NCBI GenBank assembly: GCA_025938055.1
Contig: JAICQC010000047.1
Location: forward strand, 1 to 16,461
Length of the DNA stretch: 16,461 nt
Source: Anaerolineales bacterium
GTDB lineage: Bacteria > Chloroflexota > Anaerolineae > Anaerolineales > Villigracilaceae
Reading direction: 5' to 3'
Part shown: piece after piece, positions 6,391 through 13,661 of the stretch
How the letters are laid out: each line of letters starts with the position of its first letter
How positions within the stretch are numbered: position 1 is the first letter of the stretch
Position numbers and translations under genes: made by a program
The notes under the pieces: model-generated
Databases searched by the model: none
What the model was told of the DNA's origin: nothing
What the model saw: only the letters and a program-made list of their open reading frames with translations

Positions 6391-6414
6391 AAGAACCAGC
6401 GACAGCTGGTTCTT
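6385..6414. terminator. Bidirectional terminator between convergent genes
   Basis: AAGAACCAGC (6391-6400), loop GACA, GCTGGTTCTT (6405-6414) is a perfect 10-bp stem. On the minus strand the stem is followed by TTATCTGG, giving four U in a row at its foot, so it fits best as the terminator for the GT9 remnant (stop at 6417). It also lies directly after the plus-strand gene ending at 6390 and can stop that transcript. Confidence 0.7.
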
Positions 6415-6416
6415 GG

Positions 6417-7224
6417 TCATGGGTAGGAAAATTGTTTCTGTTTCTCAGTTACCTTAAATCCAAATATTCGCGTGCCTGTGCTCTGCTGATCTCGTTGCTC
6501 AGACAGCAATTCGAGTGCCGCGATGGCAACTTCCTTCGGACGAATATCCAGGCAGTTTATCCCCTGGACACAGTTGCCGCGGCGGCACGAAACACAGAAA
6601 GCCGGGCGGCTTAACAAACGCAGCGAAGTGTTGCGCGGCATCCACTGGTTGGGGTGCTCTGCCTGAGAGAAAAGCACAACCAATGGGCATCCGAACACGT
6701 CGGCAAAGTGCATGCTAATGGAAGGGTTGGCGATCGTCAGGCTTGCCCGCCGTATCACCGCGGCAAGCTCAGGAATGGTTAGCTTTTCCACCAACGAGTA
6801 AATATTCCCATACAGGTTTTCCTTTGCCAGGTGAAGGATAGGCTGCAGAGGCAGATGATTGCGCAACTCTCGTGAAAATGAATGCCGCCGAAAATTGCTG
6901 TGAACGCAGTTGCTCGATCAGTGTTATATCCTCCCGCAGGCTGAATAAACCATGGCCCGTTTCACCTCGCCAGCCTGGCTGAAAAACCAGTACATGATCG
7001 ATCCATGGTAATAAGGGAGCCACCTGACTGCCCGCTTTCGACGTCATGAGGGTAATCCTGGCAGCAGGCAGTCTCTCTTTAAGAGACCGTACAGCCGGAC
7101 CGAGCATGACCACATCCCCGCTGTCATTCAACTCTATCACCAGCACGCGCTGTAGATCACGCTTTAAATTGCTTTGCTCAGATAATTGATCTGTGCTTGA
7201 AAAAATTACAGACATAGGTACCAC
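6417..7224 (-). pseudogene. Broken GT9-family glycosyltransferase (heptosyltransferase-like)
   Basis: Two minus-strand frames together carry pieces of one GT9 protein. Positions 7224 to about 6880 give the N-terminal Rossmann half: RVLVIELNDSGDVVMLGPAV (26-45), then the RITLMTSKAG and LPWIDHVLVFQPGW segments and QFSAAFIFT. From about 6870 to 6417, in another frame, comes the C-terminal part: KLTIPELAAVIRRASLTIAN, then SMHFADVFGCPLVVLFS, a cysteine cluster (CVSCRRGNC...GINC) and a C-terminal IRPKEVAIAALELL. GT9 proteins have roughly 330-350 residues; here about 100 or more residues of the middle, including the sugar-nucleotide site region, are missing and the frame shifts at the junction. An in-frame functional product is not possible without recoding. 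The start is GTG 7224 or ATG 7215, both with weak ribosome sites. Its promoter (7274-7339) looks intact. Confidence 0.75.
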
Positions 7225-7273
7225 ACGAACCAGTCTTTCTCAAAGTGCATCCGCGCCTTGAATCAACACCGCA

Positions 7274-7339
7274 ACTATAAAATCACTTTCCTTTGTTTTC
7301 AATCAAGAATCTCCCTTGATACAGGAAGGGTTTTCCCGT
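7274..7339 (-). promoter_or_regulatory. Promoter of the GT9 remnant with operator-like sites
   Basis: On the minus strand: distal palindrome ACGGG-AAAA-CCCTT (7339-7326), proximal element AAGGGAGATTCTTGA (7317-7303), -35 TTGAAA (7302-7297), 17-bp spacer, -10 TATAGT (7279-7274). The site centres are 22.5 bp apart. The core promoter is strong. The operators are weaker matches than at the ABC or GlsB promoters. Confidence 0.5.
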
Positions 7340-7412
7340 AATCATGATGGTTCGCATGAAGGACTCAGTTGACCAACAACCGCAGGCTGACTGCATAGCT
7401 TCTGCAACGCAA

Positions 7413-7495
7413 TGGAATGCCTAACGTAATAGGGGAATCCCTATGTAACTCATAGCAACATCCCTGATTGATGGAGAGAAGGTGAATGATATTAT
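7413..7495 (+). promoter_or_regulatory. Promoter of the ABC exporter with operator array
   Basis: Distal half-site TGGAATGCCTAA (7413-7424), then the perfect palindrome ATAGGG-GAAT-CCCTAT (7429-7444), then proximal element TAGCAACATCCCTGA (7453-7467) abutting -35 TTGATG (7468-7473). The -10 TATTAT (7490-7495) follows after 16 bp. The centres of the last two sites are 23.5 bp apart, as at the DUF892 promoter. Transcription would start near 7502, leaving a leader of about 100 bases. Confidence 0.6.
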
Positions 7496-7603
7496 TTAAC
7501 CTACGGGTAACAAAACATGATTTGGGTAAGTAAACTCACCCCAGCTCCTCGAACAATCAAACTAATTTATTCGATTTTACAAACCAATTGAAGACAGGCA
7601 AAA

Positions 7604-8584
7604 ATGAATCCTACATCAGATAAAATACCGTCAGACAATATTGTTCAGACACAGGGATTGACAAAAATGTTCGGTGACGAAGCCGCCGTGGATGACCTGA
7701 CCATGTGGGTGCCGCGCGGCACTATCTTTGGTTTTATTGGTCCCAGCGGGTGCGGAAAAACGACGACCGTTCGCCTGCTGACCGGCATCCACAAACCGAC
7801 ATCCGGGCAGGTCACGGTCCTGGGCAAAAATCCAGCCGAATTTACAAAATTGGACCAGGAAAAAATCGGCTATTTACTCCAGGGTTTTGTCCTCTACCCG
7901 GAGCTGACCGTCTGGGAAAACCTGAACTTTGCTGCCTCCTTTTATGGGGTCAGCCTGTTCAGGCACAAGCATTTGAATCATCTGCTTGAGTTTGTGGAAC
8001 TGAAAGAGGACAAAGGTAAACTGGCTGGCGCGCTTTCAGGGGGTATGAAGCGACGCCTAAGCCTGGCTGCCACCCTGGTGCACAACCCGGAATTACTCTT
8101 CCTGGACGAGCCCACTGCCGGTATCGACCCACTTCTGCGGCGCAAATTTTGGGACTATTTTAAAGAGCTGCAGGCAGAAGGGCACACCCTGTTTGTCACC
8201 ACCCAGTACGTGGGTGAAGCCGCATATTGTGACCTGGTCGGGGTCATGTACGAAGGAAGGCTCCTGATGGTCAAAACCCCCGACGAACTTCGCCGGCAAG
8301 CCTATGGCGGAGATATGGTTGCCATTAAGACCACCGAAGTGATCAGATACGATAATCGCAAAAATCTGGAAACACTGCCTTTTGTGCGGGGTAAGGTTAA
8401 GGTCATCGGTGATCAGGAGATCGAAGTCGTTGTGGACGAAGCCAACACCGCGGTCCCTGAATTGGTGGAAGCGCTTAAGGGCGAAAAAATAACTGTCGAG
8501 ACCATCGAGGAGGTCTCCCCTCCTTTTGACGATGTTTTTGTGAGGCTGATCGAAAAGGAAGCAGACAATGGCAAGACTCTTTAA
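7604..8584 (+). CDS. ABC-2 type exporter, ATP-binding subunit (DrrA-like)
   Basis: 326 residues. Walker [10 protein letters not shown] (46-54), Q-loop Gln93 (YLLQGF), ABC signature LSGGMKR (144-150) and Walker B LLFLDEP (164-170) are intact. The switch position is VTTQY, with Gln201 where most ABC ATPases have His; glutamine here is common in DrrA/daunorubicin-type ATPases. A C-terminal regulatory extension (about 235-326) follows, as in that family. It powers the permease encoded next, whose start overlaps this gene by 17 bases. The likely role is export of a hydrophobic compound, drug or envelope component; the substrate cannot be read from sequence. Its start has a weak Shine-Dalgarno (GACAGG). 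Confidence 0.92.
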   Translation: MNPTSDKIPSDNIVQTQGLTKMFGDEAAVDDLTMWVPRGTIFGFIGPSGCGKTTTVRLLTGIHKPTSGQVTVLGKNPAEFTKLDQEKIGYLLQGFVLYPELTVWENLNFAASFYGVSLFRHKHLNHLLEFVELKEDKGKLAGALSGGMKRRLSLAATLVHNPELLFLDEPTAGIDPLLRRKFWDYFKELQAEGHTLFVTTQYVGEAAYCDLVGVMYEGRLLMVKTPDELRRQAYGGDMVAIKTTEVIRYDNRKNLETLPFVRGKVKVIGDQEIEVVVDEANTAVPELVEALKGEKITVETIEEVSPPFDDVFVRLIEKEADNGKTL

Positions 8585-9881
8585 GTTCCTCATCCGGATT
8601 TCCTCCTTCATCAGCAAGGAACTCACGGAAATCCTGCGCCAGCCCCGCTTGATCCTGACACTGGTGTTCGGTCCCTTTTTGATCATGTTTTTGTTTGGGC
8701 TGGGATATCCGGAACAAAACAGGACCTTGAGAACAACTTTCGTCGCCGAAGATCCCGCTTCCCTGGAAGGGAGCATGGAATTATTTACGGGAGCAGCCGA
8801 CCCCGCGATTGCCAGCACAACAATGGAGGACGACAAGGAGCTGGCGCTGGCAAAGCTGGCACTTAATCAGACTGATCTTGTCATCGTGATTCCAGAAGCG
8901 CCTTTTGAGACGGTCCAGAACAACGAGCAGGCTGTATTTGTCATTTATCACAACGAGGTGGATCCCTTTCAGATTGCGTACATTAACTCAATCGCGAGGA
9001 TTTATGTAGATGATGTCAACCGGCGTCTCCTGCAATCTGTGGCTGAACAGGGACAGGCAGATGCCGGCACTCTACAGACCAGCCTGGAAAGTGCTATTGC
9101 CAGAACCCAGGCGCTGAAGCAAACTATCCCTCCTGGGGATACCAGTACGGCAGCTGAGGTGGCTGACCTCGAGACGGACCTCACGACGGCTCATGAACAA
9201 CTGGCTACCTTCCGTTCTTTGGGCTCCTCTGTTTTGGTAAATCCCTTCAACGCGGATACCACCCCGCTCTCAGATATTATCTTTACGCCTACAGAGTTCT
9301 TTGCCCCGGCTGTCATCGTACTCCTCCTCCAGCATTTATCGATTACCTTTGCGTCCCTGTCAATCGTCCGGGAACGCCGCTCGGGAATCCTGGAACTTTT
9401 TAGAGTAGCGCCTATCAGCGCGTTCGAAACCCTTTTCGGCAAATATATTAGTTATTTGATGTTTGAGATATTGCTGGCGGGCGTCATCACTGGGCTGGCT
9501 GTCTGGGTGTTACGGGTGCCCATGTTCGGTCAATGGACCCATTATGCCCTTGCCGTCATTGTCCTGCTATTCACTTCGCTGGGGGTGGGATTCCTCATCT
9601 CGTTGATCTCGCAGACAGATACACAGGCTGTCCAGTACTCGATGCTTTTGCTTCTGGCGAGCATCTTTTTCAGCGGGTTCTTCCTCGATCTGCGTCTGAT
9701 GTGGGAACCGATTAAAGTCCTGGCTTGGTCTTTGCCCGCCACGTACGGCATCCGGATGTTGCAAGACATCATGCTGCGCGGCGCGTCCGCGCCGACCCTT
9801 ATACTACAAGGCATTGCGTTGATCGGCATCGGGTTGTTCCTTGTGGACTGGCTGATCCTGCGGCGGCGAATGGAAGTTTAG
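8568..9881 (+). CDS. ABC-2 type exporter, permease subunit
   Basis: 437 residues. It starts with an amphipathic N-terminus ([20 protein letters not shown]) and a first membrane segment (about 30-46). A large extracytoplasmic domain (about 50-240) contains a predicted helical coiled-coil stretch (about 140-215, rich in Gln, Ala and Leu). The ABC-2 core has five further membrane segments (about 248-270, 288-312, 322-345, 353-373 and 405-428), including the conserved RERRSGILELFRVAPISAFE loop (274-293). This architecture matches YhgE/DrrB-like and multidrug ABC-2 permeases with a long periplasmic loop. Overlap with the ATPase gene implies translational coupling. The stop codon overlaps the stop of the convergent AI-2E gene (9878-9881), leaving no room for an intergenic terminator. 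Confidence 0.9.
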   Translation: MARLFKFLIRISSFISKELTEILRQPRLILTLVFGPFLIMFLFGLGYPEQNRTLRTTFVAEDPASLEGSMELFTGAADPAIASTTMEDDKELALAKLALNQTDLVIVIPEAPFETVQNNEQAVFVIYHNEVDPFQIAYINSIARIYVDDVNRRLLQSVAEQGQADAGTLQTSLESAIARTQALKQTIPPGDTSTAAEVADLETDLTTAHEQLATFRSLGSSVLVNPFNADTTPLSDIIFTPTEFFAPAVIVLLLQHLSITFASLSIVRERRSGILELFRVAPISAFETLFGKYISYLMFEILLAGVITGLAVWVLRVPMFGQWTHYALAVIVLLFTSLGVGFLISLISQTDTQAVQYSMLLLLASIFFSGFFLDLRLMWEPIKVLAWSLPATYGIRMLQDIMLRGASAPTLILQGIALIGIGLFLVDWLILRRRMEV

Positions 9882-11053
9882 TATTCTTCCTGCAAATACT
9901 CGTTCGTCCGGCGCACCAGCCGGTGAAGCCGGTCGATCAAACGCATGCTTTCTCTCTTTCGGTACGCCTGAAGGCGTTTTCTCAATTCGATAAGGCGTGT
10001 TCTGATCCCGCTTACCTCTTCCGAGGCTTCGGCGGTGACCGTCAGCTCGGAGAACGGGTAAAGATGCTGGAAGAGGATTTGAACAGCCACAGCCAGAGGC
10101 GGCGCCAGCACAACGCCCATAAAGCCGAACGTCTCAGCCAGGGCGATCACGAAGAGAACGATCAGGAGCGAGCTGTATTTATAGCGGGGAAAGAAACGCG
10201 GTTCGATCACAAACTTCAAGGCGAGCAAAATCCCCACGGTATAGAGAGTCGCCAGAGTCCCCACAGTGGATGAGATTCCGATGCCAATCAATAAGGCGGG
10301 TAGAACTGCGATCAGTGCTCCAAACCATGGAATCAACCTGACGATCGCCCCCCAGGATGCCAACAGAATCGGATACCTGATACCCAGTACAGAGTAGCCT
10401 AGCCAGAGCAGCAGCCCTGCAAGCACACTCTGGATGAGTTCACTCCGCAGGTAGGCGCCAACCCCCGTCTCCACCGATCTCCAGACGTGCAGAGCCTTTG
10501 GATGCTGCGCTTCGGGCAGCAGGGAAAGTCCTAGCCGTTCGAACCGGAACTGATCAGCGCTCCAATACAAGCTTAGAATGATTACAATGGCAATGCGTCC
10601 CAGAACCGAAAAGAAGTTTTGAGCGATCCCAAACACACCAGCCAGCGCGGGAATCCCCTCTTCACTTGTCAGCGCCTGAAAGAGATCCGCAGATGGTGGC
10701 AACTGCTCTGCAAGTGTTTGTTGGAACACACTGCCTCGCTGCGGCCACTCTGCTTTCGCGCGGTCATAATTTGCCACAAAATCATCAGCGGCGGTCTGTA
10801 TTTCAGCGAGGAGAGGCGGGCTGATCAGCAATAACGAGCTTGCGATGGCTGCGATCAACAGCAAATAGACAAAGCCCAGTGCAAGCCGCTTGGGTACATT
10901 TCTGCCTGTGATGCTGTTAATCAATGGTCGTATCGCTGCAGACAGCACGAGCGATAAAAGAAATAATACGATGGCAAAACTGAATTGCCAGACCAAAAGC
11001 AAAATCATCAGCGTCGTAAGGATAACGACGGTATATCTGACAATTCGGATCAT
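9878..11053 (-). CDS. AI-2E family transporter, copy 2
   Basis: 391 residues from ATG 11053, whose first four bases overlap the end of the upstream paralogue. The family pattern is two N-terminal hydrophobic stretches (about 5-45), RNVPKRLALGFVYLLLIAAI (54-73), a central periplasmic/amphipathic region (about 85-150), then several membrane segments (about 155-340). A charged C-terminal tail (about 345-391) may be cytoplasmic. AI-2E proteins are 7-8 helix membrane proteins; some export autoinducer-2, others are Na+/H+ antiporters or of unknown substrate, so transport of AI-2 is not implied. It is the last gene of the minus-strand operon and ends inside the convergent permease stop. Confidence 0.9.
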   Translation of the reverse strand: MIRIVRYTVVILTTLMILLLVWQFSFAIVLFLLSLVLSAAIRPLINSITGRNVPKRLALGFVYLLLIAAIASSLLLISPPLLAEIQTAADDFVANYDRAKAEWPQRGSVFQQTLAEQLPPSADLFQALTSEEGIPALAGVFGIAQNFFSVLGRIAIVIILSLYWSADQFRFERLGLSLLPEAQHPKALHVWRSVETGVGAYLRSELIQSVLAGLLLWLGYSVLGIRYPILLASWGAIVRLIPWFGALIAVLPALLIGIGISSTVGTLATLYTVGILLALKFVIEPRFFPRYKYSSLLIVLFVIALAETFGFMGVVLAPPLAVAVQILFQHLYPFSELTVTAEASEEVSGIRTRLIELRKRLQAYRKRESMRLIDRLHRLVRRTNEYLQEEY

Positions 11054-12315
11054 AGTGTTTCGCCTTCCTTCTTGAGGCGCCTCAACAGTTGGTTAAGTTC
11101 TTCTGCCACGGCATAGATCTCCAATCGCTCCGCCTCCGGCAATTCCTGAAAAGAGGGATTCATATTGGACGTATCATAGATGGTCTGCATTAATTCCTGG
11201 CTTTCATCGATCAACGACTCGACCTCACGCTCTCTGAGCTGCGCATGGCGGGCTGTTTCTGCGGCGGTTAGAACCACACGGCTGACCAATAGTTGAATAA
11301 TTGCCGCAAGCGGCAGTGCCAGCAGCGCACCTACGAACCCGAACACGGAGCTAAAGGCGATTAATGACAGCAAAACAATAATTGGATTCACCCCCATGGA
11401 ATGTTTCATAATGCGCGGCACCAGGACTGCATTCTCCAGTAATTGGATGATAGCGGTTGCCACCACAACCCAGAGCGCCTTGCTGGGGTCTACAGATAGG
11501 GCAACCAAAAAGGCGGGAATGGCTCCCAGGGCAGGACCGAATATTGGAACCATTTCCATCACGCCGGCAAATATCGCCAGCACCAATGTATAAGGAAGAC
11601 CAATTAATAAATACGAAATAAAAGCTGCCACGCCGACTGCCACGCAGAGCAGTCCCTGGCCTCGAATGTAGCCGCCGAGCTTTATCTCTGCCAATTGCAG
11701 GAACTCCCGAAGATTCTTCCTGCGCTGCTGAGGGAAAAGACGCAGCAGCCCCCGGATAAGAAAATTGCCTTCCTGGGTCCAATAATAGGCGAGCAGGAAG
11801 ATTGCCAGCGTCCCCAGAATTCCTTTCAGGACCAGATTGGTATAAAGCAGCGTTCGTCCCACCTGATCGAACATCTCTGCGGTATCGGGATCTCTGCTGA
11901 GCAGGAAGGAGATTTGCGACGGCATCCGCCAGCCAATATTCTGAAGCAGGCGATTACTGGAATTGATCAACGCGCTCCGGAAGTCCGTATAGTATTGAGG
12001 TACATTCCTGGAGATCTCGGTCGCCTGATCGGCGAGCAACGGGAAGATCATCGCCACAAAACCGGCGATCAGGGCGGCTGCCAGGATATAAATGATAATA
12101 ACGCCTGTGGCTCGTGAAACCCCGCGCCGGTGCAGCCAGTCCACAGCCGGGCGGATGGCTGTTCCGACTACGATCGCGACGAAAAACAGGAACAGCACCA
12201 GCCGCAGGCTGTATAGCAACCAGAACGTTAAAAAGACGCAGACCACAAATATGGTCGCAAGAACAACCTGACCTGTGGTCCACGTCACCACTCCTTCAGA
12301 TGAAGAAGATTTCAT
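11050..12315 (-). CDS. AI-2E family transporter, copy 1
   Basis: 421 residues from ATG 12315, overlapping the lipoprotein stop by four bases. N-terminal membrane segments (about 12-60) are followed by RRGVSRATGVIIIYILAAAL (72-91), an amphipathic middle region, and the conserved LIGLPYTLVLAIFAGVMEMV segment (about 236-255) continuing PIFGPALGAIPAF, typical of the family. Further membrane helices follow, with VFGFVGALLALPLAAIIQLL (about 323-342). The tail is long and acidic with predicted helices (about 350-421). It is a diverged paralogue of the next gene. Two adjacent, overlapping copies suggest a heteromeric or functionally split pair. The substrate is unknown. Confidence 0.9.
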   Translation of the reverse strand: MKSSSSEGVVTWTTGQVVLATIFVVCVFLTFWLLYSLRLVLFLFFVAIVVGTAIRPAVDWLHRRGVSRATGVIIIYILAAALIAGFVAMIFPLLADQATEISRNVPQYYTDFRSALINSSNRLLQNIGWRMPSQISFLLSRDPDTAEMFDQVGRTLLYTNLVLKGILGTLAIFLLAYYWTQEGNFLIRGLLRLFPQQRRKNLREFLQLAEIKLGGYIRGQGLLCVAVGVAAFISYLLIGLPYTLVLAIFAGVMEMVPIFGPALGAIPAFLVALSVDPSKALWVVVATAIIQLLENAVLVPRIMKHSMGVNPIIVLLSLIAFSSVFGFVGALLALPLAAIIQLLVSRVVLTAAETARHAQLREREVESLIDESQELMQTIYDTSNMNPSFQELPEAERLEIYAVAEELNQLLRRLKKEGETL

Positions 12316-12677
12316 GGTTCCTGTCGAATCACCGTCCCAGTCTGATCCACACGGTAGCGATAGACTTGATCGTTGATATTGAACGTCAGCAACCAGCCTG
12401 GGGTAATTGCCTCCACGCAGACTTCATCTTCTTCAGGCAGTCCCAGGCAGCCATTGGGCCAGTCCATCTGTTCAACGTTTTCGAGCTGAATACTTTCCAC
12501 TGCTACGCCCAGGGTTTCGCTGATCCGGTTCTGGACATTGAGTGCCACATCGGGCGGCAACACGTTCTCCAGAGCAGGGTCCACCTGGGTCGCGACAGCA
12601 TTCGACTGGTTGGCGCTACAGGCGGCAAGTGCGAGTGCCGCACCGAGCAGGAATACTACAATCCGGCTTTTCGACAT
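12312..12677 (-). CDS. Small predicted lipoprotein of unknown function
   Basis: 121 residues from ATG 12677. A signal peptide MSKSRIVVFLLGAALALAAC ends in the lipobox LAAC, so Cys20 would be lipidated and the mature protein anchored outside the membrane. The mature part contains a region (about 38-70) predicted to be helical, then the compact pattern DWPNGCLGLPEEDEVC (72-87) with two cysteines that could form a disulfide. TPGWLLTFNINDQVYRYRVD (92-111) reads as beta-strands. Similar W-x-x-G-C-LG...C...TPG patterns occur in uncharacterised Chloroflexota and cyanobacterial lipoproteins, to my knowledge. It is the second gene of the DUF3309-lipoprotein-AI-2E-AI-2E set, suggesting a partner role for the membrane proteins. 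Confidence 0.82.
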   Translation of the reverse strand: MSKSRIVVFLLGAALALAACSANQSNAVATQVDPALENVLPPDVALNVQNRISETLGVAVESIQLENVEQMDWPNGCLGLPEEDEVCVEAITPGWLLTFNINDQVYRYRVDQTGTVIRQEP

Positions 12678-12679
12678 AC

Positions 12680-12832
12680 CTAGAACCAGTTGAACAGCAA
12701 GCCGAGGATTACCAGGAGCAACAGGAAACCCAGAATGCCGCTGCCGCCGTATCCCCAGCTTCGGCTATAGGGCCAGACCGGTAAAGCGCCCAGCAACAAC
12801 AGAACCAAAATAATAAGTAGAATGGTACTCAT
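12680..12832 (-). CDS. DUF3309 family small membrane protein
   Basis: 50 residues: an N-terminal hydrophobic helix (MSTILLIILVLLLLGALPVW), a short polar turn (PYSRSWGYGGSG, 21-32), a second hydrophobic helix (ILGFLLLLVILGLLF) and a final NWF. This is the DUF3309 hallmark in both length and the W-G-Y-G-x-S-G turn. The start at 12832-12830 is supported by a strong Shine-Dalgarno (AAGGAGAT) six bases upstream. The stop lies two bases before the lipoprotein ATG, so the genes are co-transcribed. The function is unknown; it is a membrane peptide common in bacterial stress-related neighbourhoods. Confidence 0.88.
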   Translation of the reverse strand: MSTILLIILVLLLLGALPVWPYSRSWGYGGSGILGFLLLLVILGLLFNWF

Positions 12833-12859
12833 TAGCTATCTCCTTTTTAAGTTTTTTGG

Positions 12860-12886
12860 TGCCGGAGGGAAACATCCCCTCCGGCA
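12860..12886. terminator. GC-rich 10-bp hairpin between the CsbD and DUF3309 genes
   Basis: TGCCGGAGGG (12860-12869), 7-nt loop, CCCTCCGGCA (12877-12886): a perfect stem. On the minus strand, where transcription of these genes runs, the stem is followed by A-rich sequence, not T. So it is more likely a partial terminator or an mRNA-stabilising/processing hairpin protecting the abundant upstream CsbD message. Confidence 0.5.
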
Positions 12887-12906
12887 GGTGGATTCAGTGA
12901 TTATCC

Positions 12907-13116
12907 TTAGTCGTGATCGTGAACATTGTCCAGGAAGTCATCGATCTCTTTTTCAGCTTCCATTTCAGTGTAGCCGTACTTCTCCTGCAAAACACCGGCC
13001 AGCTTGTCGCGTTTGCCGGCAATCTGGTCCAATTCATCGTCGGTCAGCTGACCCCATTTTTCACGAATTGAACCCCTCAACTGCATCCATTTTCCTTCCA
13101 GGATATTCTGATTCAT
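12907..13116 (-). CDS. CsbD family stress protein
   Basis: 69 residues from ATG 13116, with AAAAGGAGAAAT as ribosome site. The sequence has the CsbD signature from the start: MNQNILEGKWMQLRGSIREK (1-20), then WGQLTDDELDQIAGKRDKL (21-39), GVLQEKYGYTEMEAEKEID (41-59), and an acidic C-terminus ending NVHDHD. CsbD proteins are small, soluble, hydrophilic helical proteins strongly induced by general stress (sigma-B controlled in Bacillus); the molecular role is unknown. A stem-loop (13148-13165) precedes it and a 10-bp hairpin (12860-12886) follows, so its message may be processed to a separate stable segment. Confidence 0.95.
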   Translation of the reverse strand: MNQNILEGKWMQLRGSIREKWGQLTDDELDQIAGKRDKLAGVLQEKYGYTEMEAEKEIDDFLDNVHDHD

Positions 13117-13147
13117 TTTATTTCTCCTTTTCTAATTCTTGATTTGC

Positions 13148-13165
13148 CCATCCCTAACGGGACGG
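13148..13165 (-). repeat. Hairpin between the YggT-like and CsbD genes
   Basis: On the minus strand CCGTCCC-GTTA-GGGATGG forms a 7-bp stem (one G-U pair) with a tetraloop. No T-run follows. It may be a processing or attenuation point in the GlsB-YggT-CsbD transcript. No promoter of the shared type is visible between the two genes. Confidence 0.4.
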
Positions 13166-13187
13166 CATATTCCTCAACCAAATTGAC

Positions 13188-13628
13188 CTAATGTGATTCC
13201 CTGTCGTAGGTAGTCACCTGGCTGGTGGGCGTCCGGTAAAAGAGCACCCAGATCAGACGAACAATCGCCCAGCCGATGAGAGGATAGACAATCATCGCGA
13301 TAATAGATGTGACCTCCAGAACAGAGCTCCCAAATGCCGGGTTGGTTACGATATTTCGAAACGGCCACAGGAACAATTCGCTCAACTGATATACAAATGC
13401 CGTAAATGGGTTACCCTGATTGGCGCCGATCAACAACAGCAGGACTCTAATACCAATCAAGGCTTCCAGTCCGGCGAAGAGCAACCAGATAAACTGCGTG
13501 ACCTTGTAAATCGCCTCCCGGTATTCAAGGTTGACGTTGTGGACGACATGCTCTTCATGGACGTGGTCGCCACTCTGATGTACCACTACCTTCTTGCGAT
13601 GGGAAATTTGATCTCTGTCGAGTGTCAT
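13188..13628 (-). CDS. YggT-like membrane protein with histidine-rich N-terminus
   Basis: 146 residues from ATG 13628, preceded by an excellent ribosome site (AAGGAGGT). A soluble, His-rich N-terminal segment (about 9-31, with His10, His17, His22, His24, His27 and His30) precedes the membrane part. Three to four hydrophobic stretches follow (about 44-69, 75-92, 103-122 and 122-131). The layout, with an FVYQLSELFLWPFRNI segment (78-93) between helices, matches YggT-family proteins, which have a loop of this kind followed by a proline. Some YggT members are linked to osmotic tolerance or cell-division protein placement. The His cluster is not part of the family core and could bind metal. It is second in the operon after GlsB (33-base gap). 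Confidence 0.75.
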   Translation of the reverse strand: MTLDRDQISHRKKVVVHQSGDHVHEEHVVHNVNLEYREAIYKVTQFIWLLFAGLEALIGIRVLLLLIGANQGNPFTAFVYQLSELFLWPFRNIVTNPAFGSSVLEVTSIIAMIVYPLIGWAIVRLIWVLFYRTPTSQVTTYDRESH

Positions 13629-13661
13629 GAGGTACCTCCTTCTATAATATCTACGGGCTCA

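Larger units (their letters stand above)
7225..7603. other. 379-bp divergent intergenic control region, no gene seen
   Basis: No open reading frame with a plausible product was found. The stretch holds two back-to-back promoters of the shared architecture: minus-strand at 7274-7339 for the GT9 remnant and plus-strand at 7413-7495 for the ABC exporter. A leader of about 100 bases precedes the exporter ATG. Positions 7340-7412 show nothing recognisable. Confidence 0.6.

Noticed and set aside
8201..8212. Gln in place of the switch His in the ABC ATPase as a sign of inactivation
   Set aside because: TTQY is common in DrrA-type ATPases, and all other motifs are intact.
8093..8836. 247-codon open frame on the minus strand
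   Set aside because: It is antisense to the ABC ATPase and the permease start, both with intact motifs; no ribosome site or domain.
9725..10273. 182-codon open frame on the plus strand
   Set aside because: It overlaps the permease end and the AI-2E gene in another frame; the composition is shadow-like (His, Arg, Gln rich).
12114..12683. 189-codon open frame on the plus strand
   Set aside because: It is antisense to the AI-2E start and the lipoprotein, which has a clear signal peptide and lipobox.
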